Shown one piece after another: positions 41,252 through 56,105 of a DNA stretch of 64,000 nucleotides. The notes under the pieces were generated by a model. That model was not told the origin of the DNA and made no database searches. It saw nothing but the letters and a program-made list of their open reading frames with translations. Source of the stretch: Janibacter massiliensis (GTDB taxonomy: Bacteria > Actinomycetota > Actinomycetes > Actinomycetales > Dermatophilaceae). Position 1 is the stretch's first letter. Each line of letters opens with the position of its first letter. The stretch is from positions 1,666,062 through 1,730,061 of the forward strand of contig NZ_LT985196.1 in the NCBI RefSeq assembly GCF_900289115.1. Direction: 5' to 3'. A program made the position numbers and the translations under genes.

Positions 41252-41775
41252 CCGTCCCCGATCAGGTCGTCCTCATCGGCCCGCCGGGAGCGGGCAAGTC
41301 GACGACGGGGGCGCGGGTCGCCCGCGCTCTCGGCCTCGAGATCCTCGACACCGACGCCATGGTCGAGCAGCGCGCGGGCAAGCCCGTCGCCGACATCTTC
41401 GTCGAGGACGGCGAGCCCGTATTCCGGGATCTCGAGCGCGAGGTCACCCTCGAGGCGCTTCGGCACGGTGGCGTCGTCTGCCTCGGCGGTGGGGGGCCGA
41501 TGACCCCGGAGATCGCGGCCGCCCTCGACGGCCGGACGGTCGTCCTGCTCGACGTCGGGATCGCGGACGCCGCCCGCCGGGTCGGCTTCGACCGGTCGCG
41601 CCCGTTGCTGGCCGTGAACCCGCGGGCCCGGTGGATCGAGCTCATGGCCGCCCGCCGCCCGACGTACGAGCGGCTGGCGACGCGCGTCGTCGACACTGCC
41701 GGTCGGACCCCGGCCCAGGTCGCCTCCGCGGTCCTCGAGGCGATCGGGGCGGACGACCGCGAGGCCGGGCGATGA
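41248..41775 (+). CDS. aroK: Shikimate kinase
   Basis: Phosphorylates shikimate with ATP. The 175-residue P-loop protein has Walker [16 protein letters not shown], the shikimate-binding Asp in [22 protein letters not shown] with the conserved Arg, LGGGGPM, and the lid region [23 protein letters not shown] start overlapping aroC, ATGA overlap with aroB: a tight aroC-aroK-aroB unit. Confidence 0.95.
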   Translation: MTVPDQVVLIGPPGAGKSTTGARVARALGLEILDTDAMVEQRAGKPVADIFVEDGEPVFRDLEREVTLEALRHGGVVCLGGGGPMTPEIAAALDGRTVVLLDVGIADAARRVGFDRSRPLLAVNPRARWIELMAARRPTYERLATRVVDTAGRTPAQVASAVLEAIGADDREAGR

Positions 41776-42848
41776 GCGAGGTCACCCGCATCCCGGTGGG
41801 GGAGGACTACGAGGTGGTCGTCGGGCGCGGCGTCTCGAGCCATGTCGCCGGACTGCTCCCCGACGCCGTCCGCCAGGTCCTCGTCGTCCACCCGCAGGAC
41901 CTCGCCGCGCTCGCCGATCCGGTGATCGCCGCGCTGCGTGACGCCGGGCTCATCGTCCACGCCGCCGGGGTCCCCGACGCAGAAGCCGCCAAGGCGGTCC
42001 AGGTGGCCGCCGACCTGTGGTCCCGCCTGGGCCAGGCAGCCTTCACCCGTTCCGACGCGGTCGTGGCCGTCGGCGGCGGGAGCGTCACCGACCTCGCCGG
42101 CTTCGTCGCGGCGACCTGGCTGCGCGGGGTGGCGGTCGTCCACGTCCCGACGACGGTGCTCGGCATGGTCGACGCGGCCGTGGGGGGAAAGACGGGGATC
42201 AACACGCCGGAGGGCAAGAACCTCGTCGGCTCCTTCCACCCGCCGGCCGGGGTCCTCTGCGACCTCGACACCCTCGACACCCTGCCGGAGGTGGACCGGG
42301 CCGCGGGCCTGGCGGAGGTCGTCAAGGGTGGCTGGATCGCCGACCCCGTCATCCTCGACCTCGTTGAGAAGCACGGGCGCGCGGCGCTCGACCCGTCCTC
42401 CCCGGTCCTGCGGGAGCTGGTCGAACGGAAGATCTCCGTCAAGGCGCGCGTCGTCGCGGCCGACCTCAAGGAGTCCTCGCTGCGCGAGATCCTCAACTAC
42501 GGGCACACCTTCGGCCACGCGATCGAGCTCGCGGAGGGGTACCGGATGCGTCACGGCGACGCGGTCGCGATCGGGATGGTCTACGCCGCGGAGCTCGCGC
42601 ACGCCGCGGGCACCCTCGGCGTCGAGGACGTGGCGCGCCACCGTGCCGTCAACGAGCGGCTCGGACTGCCGACCCGGTGGACGGGGACGGCGGGCTTCGA
42701 CGAGCTGCGGGTCGCGATGGGCCGGGACAAGAAGACCCGAGGCGCGACGTTGCGCTTCGTCACCCTCACCTCCGCCGGGCACCCGACCCGGCTGGTGGGG
42801 CCGGACGAGGCTCTCCTACGGACCGCCTACGAGGCCGTCACCGCCTGA
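41772..42848 (+). CDS. aroB: 3-Dehydroquinate synthase
   Basis: NAD- and metal-dependent enzyme for the second step of the shikimate pathway (DAHP to 3-dehydroquinate). The 358-residue protein has VVAVGGGSVTDLAGFVAATW, PTTVLGMVDAAVGGKTGIN, and metal ligands in AGLAEVVKGGW and ILNYGHTFGHAIE. It overlaps aroK by ATGA. A stem-loop follows the stop (42847-42879). No aroQ gene is adjacent, although in many relatives one follows. Confidence 0.96.
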   Translation: MSEVTRIPVGEDYEVVVGRGVSSHVAGLLPDAVRQVLVVHPQDLAALADPVIAALRDAGLIVHAAGVPDAEAAKAVQVAADLWSRLGQAAFTRSDAVVAVGGGSVTDLAGFVAATWLRGVAVVHVPTTVLGMVDAAVGGKTGINTPEGKNLVGSFHPPAGVLCDLDTLDTLPEVDRAAGLAEVVKGGWIADPVILDLVEKHGRAALDPSSPVLRELVERKISVKARVVAADLKESSLREILNYGHTFGHAIELAEGYRMRHGDAVAIGMVYAAELAHAAGTLGVEDVARHRAVNERLGLPTRWTGTAGFDELRVAMGRDKKTRGATLRFVTLTSAGHPTRLVGPDEALLRTAYEAVTA

Positions 42849-42879
42849 CGGACCGCTGGCCCGGCGGTCGGCGGCCGTC
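42847..42879. terminator. Stem-loop between convergent aroB and glutamate-synthase-like gene
   Basis: GACCGC and GCGGTC pair around a 7-nt loop (42851-42869), flanked by outer arms GACGG (42847-42851) and CCGTC (42875-42879). It occupies the whole 29-bp gap and could serve both strands. There is no U-run. Confidence 0.4.
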
Positions 42880-44467
42880 AGTTGGGGGCCGCGGCTGCCG
42901 GGTGCTCCTCCTCGACCCCCACCAGGTCCTTCATCACGCCCTCGACGTCCTCGCGCACGGCCGGTCCCACGGCGCCCCAGCCGTCCTCGTAGCCGTAGAC
43001 GGTGCGCAGCGGGACCGCGTTCCGGTTGACGTCCAGCAGCTCGATCTGGTCGGCGTCGACGAGCCCGGGGTGCCACTCGCCGCACGCCTCCGACACCTTG
43101 AGCAGGTCGCGGCGCAGGGTGTTGATGTAGCTGGCGACCCGCGGCGCCTTCGTCTCCGGCACGAGCCCCCGCTCGAGCCACTGGTTCTGCGTCGCGACCC
43201 CCGTCGGGCATTTGTCGGTGTGGCACTTCTGCGCCTGGATGCAGCCGATGGCGAGCATCGCCTCGCGACCGACGTGGATGACGTCGACGCCGAGCGCGAG
43301 GGCGACCATGGCGGTGTCGGGCAGGCCGAGCTTGCCGCTGCCGATGAACGTCACGTCGTCGGTGAGCCCGGCCCGGGCGAAGAGGGAGTAGACCCGGGCG
43401 AAGCCGACCCGGAAGGGGAGGGCGACGTGGTCGGAGAAGATGAGGGGGGCCGCGCCGGTGCCACCCTCGCCGCCGTCGATCGTCACGAAGTCGACACCGC
43501 GGTCGCGCCGGGACATCTGGTCGACGAGGTCGTGCCAGACGCCGAGGTCGCCGACGGCCGACTTGATGCCCACCGGCAGGCCCGTGCGGTCCGCGATCGT
43601 CTCCACGAGGTCGAGCATCGAGTCGACGTCGGAGAACGCCGTGTGCCGCGAGGGGCTCGCGCAGTCCTGGTCCCGCGGGATGCCGCGGACCCGGGCGATC
43701 TCGTCGGTGATCTTCGCCGCGGGCAGCAGGCCACCCAGGCCGGGCTTGGCGCCCTGGGAGAGCTTGATCTCGATCGCCCGGACCGGGGCGGAGGCGACGA
43801 CGTCGACGAGGCGCTCGAGGTCGAACCGGCCCTGCTCGTCGCGGCAGCCGAAGTAGGACGTGCCGATCTGGAACATGAGGTCGCCACCGCGGCGGTGGTG
43901 GTCCGACAGCGCGCCCTCGCCGGTGTTCTGGTAGGCGCCAGCAAGCCGGACGCCCTCGTTGAGGCTGCGGATGGCGGCACCGGACAACGAGCCGAAGGAC
44001 ATGCCCGAGACGTTGACGAGCGAGTCGGGCCGGAACGCGTGACGCCGACCGCGCGGACCGCCGATGACCTTCGCTGCCGGCAGCCGCACGAGATCGTCGT
44101 GGCTGCCCTTCGCGCCGTGGGCCAGCCGGGAGGACGGGGCGACGTCCGAGAACGTCCGGTGCTTGATGATCGTGTACCCCTCGGCGCGCTCGACGTCGTT
44201 GTCCGTGCCGAAGCCCGCGTAGTTGTTCTGCTGCTTCGCGCTCGAGTAGATCCACGCCCGCTGGTCACGACTGAACGGGCGTTCCTCGTCGTTGCTCGTG
44301 ACGATGTACTGGCGCAGCTCCGGGCCGATCGTCTCGAGGGCGTAGCGGGCGTTCGCGATGACGGGGAAGTTGCGCTTGAGCGCGTGGGTGCGCTGCGTCA
44401 GGTCGCGGGCGGCCAGCGCGGCGATCCCGGTCGCGGCGGCCGTGCCGAGCGTGGTCCAAGGCTTCAT
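42878..44467 (-). CDS. FMN-binding glutamate-synthase-domain protein (GltB-like, single domain)
   Basis: A 529-residue protein containing only the FMN-binding central domain of glutamate synthase. Family blocks seen are NVSGMSFGSLSGAAIRSLNE, NTGEGALSDHH, IEIKLSQGAKPGLGG, DFVTIDGGEGGTGAAPLIFS and a Cys-rich CIQAQKCHTDKCPTGVATQ. There is no glutaminase domain and no NADPH subunit next door, so ordinary glutamate synthase activity is unlikely from this gene alone. The N-terminus (TTLGTAAATGIAALAA) is hydrophobic and may be a membrane anchor. ATG 44467 chosen; an upstream in-frame start (44551) overlaps the efp promoter region. Confidence 0.85.
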   Translation of the reverse strand: MKPWTTLGTAAATGIAALAARDLTQRTHALKRNFPVIANARYALETIGPELRQYIVTSNDEERPFSRDQRAWIYSSAKQQNNYAGFGTDNDVERAEGYTIIKHRTFSDVAPSSRLAHGAKGSHDDLVRLPAAKVIGGPRGRRHAFRPDSLVNVSGMSFGSLSGAAIRSLNEGVRLAGAYQNTGEGALSDHHRRGGDLMFQIGTSYFGCRDEQGRFDLERLVDVVASAPVRAIEIKLSQGAKPGLGGLLPAAKITDEIARVRGIPRDQDCASPSRHTAFSDVDSMLDLVETIADRTGLPVGIKSAVGDLGVWHDLVDQMSRRDRGVDFVTIDGGEGGTGAAPLIFSDHVALPFRVGFARVYSLFARAGLTDDVTFIGSGKLGLPDTAMVALALGVDVIHVGREAMLAIGCIQAQKCHTDKCPTGVATQNQWLERGLVPETKAPRVASYINTLRRDLLKVSEACGEWHPGLVDADQIELLDVNRNAVPLRTVYGYEDGWGAVGPAVREDVEGVMKDLVGVEEEHPAAAAPN

Positions 44468-44521
44468 GCCCGCGAGTCTGCCCCGCGATCGCGCCCCGGT
44501 CGACCCGTCCCACCGGCCGGT

Positions 44522-44527
44522 TAGGAT
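44522..44527 (+). promoter_or_regulatory. -10 element of the efp promoter
   Basis: TAGGAT with a leader of about 65 nt before the efp GTG at 44599. Confidence 0.45.
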
Positions 44528-44598
44528 GATCGTCGGCCGTCTTCGCCCCATGGGGTGGACGCGCCTCGACCTGGTCCCAACCCGAAAGCGATCCCTCC

Positions 44599-45159
44599 GT
44601 GGCGACGACGAACGACCTCAAGAACGGCATGGTGCTCAACCTCGACAACCAGCTCTGGTCCGTCGTGGAGTTCCAGCACGTCAAGCCCGGCAAGGGCCCG
44701 GCGTTCGTCCGCACGAAGCTGAAGTCGGTCACGAGCGGCAAGGTCGTCGACAAGACCTTCAACGCCGGGACCAAGGTCGAGACGGCGAACGTCGACAAGC
44801 GGACGATGCAGTTCCTCTACAACGACGGCACGGACTACGTCTTCATGGACCCCGACACCTTCGACCAGATCCCGGTGAGCCCGGATGTCGTCGGTGACGC
44901 GGCGAAGTACATGCTCGAGAACCAGGAGGCGGTCGTCGCCCGCCACGACGGCGCCGTCCTGTTCATCGAGCTGCCGGCCTCGGTCGTCCTCGAGATCACG
45001 TACACCGAGCCGGGCCTGCAGGGTGACCGGTCGACCGGTGGCACGAAGCCGGCGACGCTGGAGACCGGCGCCGAGATCCAGGTCCCGCTGTTCGTCGAGC
45101 AGAACACGAAGGTCAAGGTCGACACCCGCGACGGTTCGTACCTCGGCCGCGTGAACTGA
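44599..45159 (+). CDS. efp: Translation elongation factor P
   Basis: Relieves ribosome stalling at consecutive prolines. The 186-residue protein has the usual three beta domains: KOW-like (1-62), OB domain 2 (65-127, [19 protein letters not shown]) and domain 3 (130-186, the signature with [15 protein letters not shown]). The tip loop is KPGKGPAF with Lys32, the proline-flanked form reported to work without modification in actinobacteria. GTG start. It is followed one base later by nusB. Confidence 0.97.
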   Translation: MATTNDLKNGMVLNLDNQLWSVVEFQHVKPGKGPAFVRTKLKSVTSGKVVDKTFNAGTKVETANVDKRTMQFLYNDGTDYVFMDPDTFDQIPVSPDVVGDAAKYMLENQEAVVARHDGAVLFIELPASVVLEITYTEPGLQGDRSTGGTKPATLETGAEIQVPLFVEQNTKVKVDTRDGSYLGRVN

Positions 45160-45160
45160 G

Positions 45161-45574
45161 TTGGCGGCCCGCACCAAGGCCCGCAAGCGGGCGCTCGACG
45201 TCCTATTCGAGGCCGAGCAGCGCCGCGTCGACCCCGTCGCGCTCGTCCGCGACCGGAGCGAGGCCCCGGTGACCGAGGCCCCGCTCAACCCGTACACGGT
45301 CCAGATCGTCGAGGGCGTGACCGAGCACGGGGCGCAGATCGACGACGCGCTGCGCACCTACAGCCAGGGGTGGACGCTCGACCGGATGCCGGACGTCGAC
45401 CGCGCCATCCTGCGGATCGGGGCGTGGGAGATCCTGCACAACGAGCAGGTGCCCGACGCTGTCGCGATCTCCGAGGCGATCGGGCTCGCGACCGAGCTGA
45501 GCACCGACGACTCGCCCCGGTTCGTCCACGGCCTCCTGGCGCGCGTCGCGGAGGTCAAGGACACCCTCAGCTGA
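45161..45574 (+). CDS. nusB: Transcription antitermination factor NusB
   Basis: Binds boxA with S10 and promotes antitermination in rRNA operons such as the one in this window. The 137-residue all-helical protein has the N-terminal ARTKARKRALDVLFEAEQRR and the C-terminal AILRIGAWEIL, VAISEAIGLATELSTDDSPR and FVHGLLARV. The start must be TTG 45161: an in-frame stop lies just upstream and no ATG or GTG is available near the N-terminus. It forms a two-gene unit with efp. Confidence 0.95.
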   Translation: MAARTKARKRALDVLFEAEQRRVDPVALVRDRSEAPVTEAPLNPYTVQIVEGVTEHGAQIDDALRTYSQGWTLDRMPDVDRAILRIGAWEILHNEQVPDAVAISEAIGLATELSTDDSPRFVHGLLARVAEVKDTLS

Positions 45575-45613
45575 CCTCCCCGAGACCACACCAGACCCCC
45601 GAAGGAGCAGGCC

Positions 45614-46600
45614 TTGGCACAGGACCACACGCCCAGGTACACGAAGGCGGGCGAGGGGTACGAGCGGGACATGACGTACGTCCCGGACCGGATCACCGCG
45701 CAGCCGGGGGCCAGCCGCGACCCGCGCGGTCATGACAAGAAGCCCGCGGAGATCACCGCGCCCACCTGGCCGGTCGAGCCCGGGCGCTACCGTCTCGTCG
45801 CCGCGAAGGCGTGCCCGTGGGCCAACCGCTCGATCATCGTCCGCAACCTGCTCGGGCTGGAGGACGTCATCAGCCTGGGGATGCCCGGGCCGACGCACGA
45901 CGCCCGGAGCTGGACGTTCGACCTCGACCCCGGCGGGGTCGACCCGGTGCTGGGCATCGAGCGTCTCCAGGAGGCCTACTTCCTCCGGTTCCCGGGCTAC
46001 GAGCGCGGGATCACCGTGCCGACGATCGTCGACGTGCCCAGCGGCGAGATCGTCACCAACGACTTCCCGTGGATCACCCACGACTTCTTCTTCGAGTGGC
46101 GCGAGTACCACCGCGAGGACGCGCCGAACCTGTGGCCGGAGGACCTGCGCGAGGAGATGGAGGAGGTCATGCGCCGCGTGTTCACCGAGGTGAACAACGG
46201 CGTGTACCGCTGCGGGTTCGCCGGGTCGCAGGAGAGCTACGACGCCGCCTACGAGCGGCTGTGGACCGCCATGGACTGGCTCGAGGAGCGGCTGGCCGAC
46301 CGGCGTTACCTCATGGGGGAGTCGATCACGGAGGCCGACGTCCGGCTGTTCACGACGCTCGCCCGCTTCGATGCGGTCTACCACGGGCACTTCAAGTGCA
46401 ACCGGCAGAAGCTCACCGAGATGCCCAACCTGTGGGGCTACGCACGGGACCTGTACCAGACGCCGGGGTTCGGCGAGACGATCGACTTCGACCAGATCAA
46501 GGCGCACTACTACGTCGTCCACACCGACGTGAACCCGACGGGCATCATCCCGCAGGGTCCCGACCCCGCGGTGTGGGAGACCCCGCACGGACGGGGCTGA
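45614..46600 (+). CDS. Glutathionyl-hydroquinone reductase-like protein (xi-class GST family)
   Basis: Thiol-dependent reductase related to YqjG/PcpF. The 328-residue protein has the catalytic Cys67 in AKACPWANRSIIVRNLLGL and the C-terminal family signature RFDAVYHGHFKCNRQKL. In proteobacteria these enzymes remove glutathione from glutathionyl-hydroquinones. Most actinobacteria use mycothiol instead of glutathione, so the thiol used here is unclear. TTG start at 45614 with a good GAAGGAG site (45601-45607). It stands between nusB and the pyr operon. Confidence 0.9.
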   Translation: MAQDHTPRYTKAGEGYERDMTYVPDRITAQPGASRDPRGHDKKPAEITAPTWPVEPGRYRLVAAKACPWANRSIIVRNLLGLEDVISLGMPGPTHDARSWTFDLDPGGVDPVLGIERLQEAYFLRFPGYERGITVPTIVDVPSGEIVTNDFPWITHDFFFEWREYHREDAPNLWPEDLREEMEEVMRRVFTEVNNGVYRCGFAGSQESYDAAYERLWTAMDWLEERLADRRYLMGESITEADVRLFTTLARFDAVYHGHFKCNRQKLTEMPNLWGYARDLYQTPGFGETIDFDQIKAHYYVVHTDVNPTGIIPQGPDPAVWETPHGRG

Positions 46601-46643
46601 TCCCGACCGCGTGACCGGCCGCCAGCGTACCTGAGGGGCGCTG

Positions 46644-48260
<1,617 letters not shown>

Positions 48261-48264
<4 letters not shown>

Positions 48265-49565
48265 CCCGCCTGCTCATCACCGGGGCCACGCTCGCGGACG
48301 GTACCGGGGCCGACGTCCTCGTCGAGGACGGGACGATCCGCGAGGTCGGCACCGTCTCCGCCCCCGCCGGCCTGGGCGACGACGAGCGGGTCGCCGCCGA
48401 CGGACTCGTCCTCCTCCCCGGGTTCGTCGACCTCCACACCCACCTGCGCGAGCCCGGACGGGAGGACGCCGAGACCGTACGCACCGGGACCCGCGCCGCC
48501 GCCGCCGGTGGCTTCACCGCGGTCCACGCGATGGCGAACACGAACCCCGTCACCGACACCGCGGAGGCGGCCGAGCGAATCCTCGACCTCGGGGTCGCGG
48601 CCGGGTACGCCGACGTCCGACCGGTCGGCGCGGTGACGAAGGGTCTGGACTCCGCCGAGCTCGCCGAGCTCGGGCTCATGCACCGCAGCCGGGCCCGGGT
48701 CACCGTGTTCTCCGACGACGGCCGGTGCGTCCACGACTCCCGGGTCATGCGGCGTGCTCTCGAGTACGTCCGGGCCTTCGGCGGCGTCGTCTCGCAGCAC
48801 GCGCAGGACCCGGCGCTCGCCGGGCCGGAGGCGTGCTGCCACGAGGGCGAGCTGTCCGGCCGGCTGGGCCTGCCGGGCTGGCCCAGCGCCGCGGAGAGCA
48901 CGATCGTCGCCCGTGACGCCGAGCTCGCGCGGCACACCGGCAGCCGGGTCCACGTCGCCCACGTCACGAGCGCCGAGGGGCTCGACGCCGTGCGCTGGGC
49001 CAAGCGCCGGGGGATCGACATCACGTGCGAGGTGACGCCCCATCACCTCCTGCTGACGACCGACCTGCTCACCGGCTACGACCCCGTGTACAAGGTCAAC
49101 CCGCCGCTGCGACCGACCGAGGACGTCGAGGCGCTGCGCGAGGGACTCGCGGACGGCACGATCGACACGGTCGCGACCGACCACGCGCCGCACGCGCCGC
49201 ACGACAAGGAGCACGCCTTCGTCGACGCCGCGTTCGGGATGCTCGGGCTGGAGACCGCCTTCGCCGTCGTCCACGACGTCATGGTCGCCACCGGCCGGAT
49301 GTCGATGGCCGACCTGGCCCGGGTCATGGCCACCACCCCGGCGCACATCGGACGGGTCGCGGACCACGGTCGCCCGGTCGCCCCCGGCGAGCCGGCGAAC
49401 CTCGTCCTCGTCGACCCGGCCGCGACCATCACCGTCGACGCCGGCGCGTCGGCCTCGCTCTCCCGCAACAACCCGTACGACGGGCGCACCCTCTCGGGTG
49501 CCGTCCGCACCACCTTCCTGCGGGGCCGTGCCACGGCCCAGGACGGAGTCCCCACCGGTGACTGA
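48261..49565 (+). CDS. pyrC: Dihydroorotase
   Basis: Zn-dependent amidohydrolase that closes the dihydroorotate ring (type I, long form). The 434-residue protein has the metal motif [43 protein letters not shown], and the catalytic Asp in [19 protein letters not shown] start overlapping pyrB; the 3' end overlaps carA by 8 nt. Confidence 0.97.
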
Positions 49566-50798
49566 CACCCAGCACCCGCCCCTGCCGACCGACGAGCTCC
49601 CGCCCGTCGCGGTCCTCGTCCTCGAGGACGGCCGCACCTTCGCGGGTCGTCCCTTCGGGGCCGTCGGCGAGACGATCGGCGAGGTCGTCTTCTCGACCGG
49701 CATGACCGGCTACCAGGAGACGCTCACCGACCCGAGCTACCACCGCCAGGTCGTCGTCATGACCGCGCCGCACATCGGCAACACGGGCTGGAACGACGAG
49801 GACGACGAGTCGAGCCGGATCTGGGCCAGCGGCCTGGTGCTGCGCGACCCCGCGATCCGCCCCAGCAGCTGGCGCTCCACCGGCACCCTCGAGGACGCCC
49901 TGTCCGCCCAGGGGATCATCGGGATCAGCGGCATCGACACGCGGGCGCTGACGCGCCACCTGCGCGAGCGCGGGACGATGCGCGCCGGCGTCTTCTCCGG
50001 CGACGCGGCCCGTCGTCCGGCGTCCGAGCTGCTCGAGGCCGTCCGTTCCGCCCCGACGATGGCCGGGTCGGAGCTCGCCTCGCAGGTGAGCACGAGCCAG
50101 GCGTACGTCGTCCCGGCCGAGGGGGAGCGGCGCTTCACCGTCGCCGCGATCGACCTCGGGATCAAGACGATGACGCCCCGCCGCATGGCGGAGCGCGGCA
50201 TCGAGGTCCACGTCCTGCCGGCCACGGCGACCGCGGAGGACGTCCGCGCCGTACCGTCCGCGACGGGCGGCCAGGGCCCCGACGGGGTCTTCATGTCGAA
50301 CGGTCCGGGCGACCCGGCGACCGCGCCGCAGGCCGAGCTGCTGCGCGAGCTGCTCGCGGACGGGACGCCGTACTTCGGCATCTGCTTCGGCAACCAGATC
50401 CTCGGCCGGGCCCTCGGCTTCGGCACCTACAAGCTCCGCTACGGCCACCGCGGGATCAACCAGCCCGTGAAGGACCTGACGACCGGGAAGGTCGAGATCA
50501 CGGCCCAGAACCACGGGTTCGCCGTCGACGCGCCGTTGGGGGAGACGGTCACCGCCCCCGCCGACGCGCAGCACGGCACCTCCTTCGGCCGGGTGCGCGT
50601 CAGCCACGTCGGCCTCAACGACGACGTCGTCGAGGGCATCGAGTGCCTCGACATCCCGGCGTTCTCCGTCCAGTACCACCCCGAGGCCGCGGCCGGCCCG
50701 CACGACGCCGCCTACCTCTTCGACCGGTTCGTCGAGCTCCTGCAGCGCCGCCGCACCGCCCACGCCGACACGACCGACCAGCACGGGGAGAACGCCTG

Positions 50799-50799
<1 letters not shown>
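49558..50799 (+). CDS. carA: Carbamoyl-phosphate synthase small (glutaminase) subunit
   Basis: Supplies ammonia from glutamine to CarB. The 413-residue protein has the N-terminal CPSase_sm domain ([20 protein letters not shown]) and a class I glutaminase domain with the catalytic Cys in [16 protein letters not shown] and the His/Glu pair in [17 protein letters not shown] start inside pyrC; it overlaps carB by one base (TGATG). The carbamoyl phosphate made by CarAB feeds both pyrB and argF. Confidence 0.97.
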
Positions 50800-54094
<3,295 letters not shown>

Positions 54095-54098
<4 letters not shown>

Positions 54099-55156
54099 CC
54101 GGACGGGCGTACGACGCGGCCTTCGACGCGGTCCTCTCCCGGCTCGACCCGGAGCGGATCCATCGGGCGGCGTCCACCACGTGGCGGGGCCTGACCCGCG
54201 TCCCCGGGGTGAGCGACCTCGCCCGGCGGGCGGTCGTGCCGACGTCCGTCCCCACCCGCCCCGTCCTGGGCAAGGAGATCGCGCCGCTCGGCCTCGCCGC
54301 GGGGTTCGACAAGAACGGCGAGGGGATCGACGCCCTCGCGGCCCTGGGCTTCGGGGCGGTCGAGATCGGCACGGTCACCGGTCGCCCGCAGCCGGGCAAC
54401 CCCCGACCGCGGCTGTTCCGGCTGCCGGCCGACCGGGCGATCGTCAACCGGATGGGGTTCAACAACGACGGGTCCGCGGCGGTCGCCGAGCGCCTCGCCC
54501 GGCGCGCCGACCGTGAGCACGCCGACGTCCTCCTGGGGATCAACATCGGCAAGACGAAGGCGGTGCGGGTCGAGGACGCCGTCGAGGACCACCGGCTGAG
54601 CACCCGCCGGCTCGCCCGGTTCGCCGACTACCTCGTCGTCAACGTCAGCTCGCCGAACACCCCGGGCCTGCGCGACCTCCAAGCGGTGGAGCCGCTCCGG
54701 CCGATCCTCGCCGGGGTGCGTGACGAGGCGGCGGACGCGACGGGCCGGGAGGTGCCGATCCTCGTGAAGATCGCTCCCGACCTGGCCGACGACGACATCG
54801 CGGCCGTGGCCGGCCTCGTCCGCGAGCTGGGCCTGGCGGGGGTCGTGGCCACCAACACGACGATCACCCGGGACGGCCTGCGGACGGACGCACGCGAGGT
54901 CGAGGCGCTCGGCGCCGGCGGGCTCTCCGGGCCGGTCCTGCGGACCCGCGCCGTGGAGGTCCTGCGCCTCCTGCGCACCGAGCTCGACCGGGATCGCACC
55001 GTGATCAGCGTCGGGGGCGTCGACTCCGCCGCGGACGTGGAGCACCGGCTCTCCCTCGGCGCCGATCTCGTGCAGGCGTACACGGCCTTCGTCTACGAGG
55101 GGCCCCAGTGGCCCGGTCGGGTCCTCGCCGACCTCGCGGCGGGGGAGCGGTCGTGA
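54095..55156 (+). CDS. pyrD: Dihydroorotate dehydrogenase (quinone), class 2
   Basis: Membrane-associated FMN enzyme that oxidises dihydroorotate with quinone. The 353-residue protein has an N-terminal helical membrane-contact segment (residues 1-40), [30 protein letters not shown], the catalytic Ser in [28 protein letters not shown] and [20 protein letters not shown]. The Ser (not Cys) and the N-terminal extension mark class 2. GTG start overlapping carB; GTGA overlap with pyrF. Confidence 0.96.
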
Positions 55157-56010
55157 CCGCGCCGTTCGGTGCGCGCCTCGCCGGGGCGATGGCCGAGCAC
55201 GGTCCGCTGTGCGTCGGGATCGACCCCCACCGGGGCCTGCTCGAAGCGTGGGGCCTGCCGTACGACCTGTCGGGCCTCGAGCGCTTCGCCCGGACCTGCG
55301 TCGAGGCCTTCGCCGGGCGGGTTGCCGCGGTGAAGCCGCAGTCGGCCTTCTTCGAGGTCTTCGGCGCTCGCGGGATCGCGGTCCTGGAGTCGGTCGTCAC
55401 CGACCTCGTCCAGGCCGGCACGCTCGTCGTCCTCGACGTCAAGCGCGGGGACATCGGATCGACGATGACGGCGTACGCCGAGGCCTTCCTCGCGCCGGAC
55501 GCGCAGTGCGCGCCGGACGCGATCACCCTGTCGCCGTACCTGGGGTACGAGTCGTTGCGCCCGGCGCTCGACCTCGCCGCGGCCACCGGGCGGGGCGTCT
55601 TCGCGCTCGCGCTCACCTCGAACCCGGAAGGGCGCAGCGTCCAGCACGCGGTCCTCGACGGCCGGAGCGTCGCGGCATCGATCGCCGCGGGCGCCGCCGG
55701 CGACAACGCGGCCGCCCGCAGCCGAGGCGAGCTCGGCAGCGTCGGGCTCGTCGTCGGTGCGACGGTCGGGGCGGCCGTCCACGACCTGGGCATCGACCTG
55801 GCGGCCGTCGGGGGGCCGATCCTCGCACCGGGCTTCGGAGCGCAGGGCGGTCACCCCGAGACCGCCCGCGCGGTCTTCGGGGACGCCCTGCCGTCCGTGC
55901 TCGCCTCGTCCTCCCGGGAGGTCCTCCGGCACGGCCCCGACGTCGGGGCGCTCGCCAGGGCCGTCACCGCCCACGCGGACGAGCTCGCTGCGGCGTTCGG
56001 GGTGGCATGA
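55153..56010 (+). CDS. pyrF: Orotidine-5'-phosphate decarboxylase
   Basis: Last step to UMP. The 285-residue protein is of the longer type 2 family: LCVGIDPHRGLLEAWGLP, AVKPQSAFFEVFGARGIAVL, the catalytic Asp-Lys-Asp set in VLDVKRGDIGSTMTAYAEAF, and APGFGAQGGHPE. It is the last gene of the pyr operon; no clear terminator is seen in the 95 bp before mihF. GTG start overlapping pyrD. pyrE is not in this cluster. Confidence 0.96.
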   Translation: MTAPFGARLAGAMAEHGPLCVGIDPHRGLLEAWGLPYDLSGLERFARTCVEAFAGRVAAVKPQSAFFEVFGARGIAVLESVVTDLVQAGTLVVLDVKRGDIGSTMTAYAEAFLAPDAQCAPDAITLSPYLGYESLRPALDLAAATGRGVFALALTSNPEGRSVQHAVLDGRSVAASIAAGAAGDNAAARSRGELGSVGLVVGATVGAAVHDLGIDLAAVGGPILAPGFGAQGGHPETARAVFGDALPSVLASSSREVLRHGPDVGALARAVTAHADELAAAFGVA

Positions 56011-56059
56011 GCAAGGTCACGTCACCGCTGCATTCTCACCCTCAGGGGTGGGGCGGATC

Positions 56060-56065
56060 TAGCAT
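56060..56065 (+). promoter_or_regulatory. -10 element of the mihF promoter
   Basis: TAGCAT, followed by a leader of about 35 nt with an AGGAA (56095-56099) ribosome-binding site before the ATG at 56106. Confidence 0.45.
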
Positions 56066-56105
56066 GGTCGTCACCCTCCCGCCCCTCGACCTGCAGGAAC
56101 TCCAC

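Noticed and set aside
56007-56105. Upstream ATG (56007) in frame with mihF, overlapping the pyrF stop by 4 nt
   Set aside because: It would add 33 residues not found in the family, and the TAGCAT box plus ribosome-binding site lie downstream of it. The 105-residue form matches the known protein.
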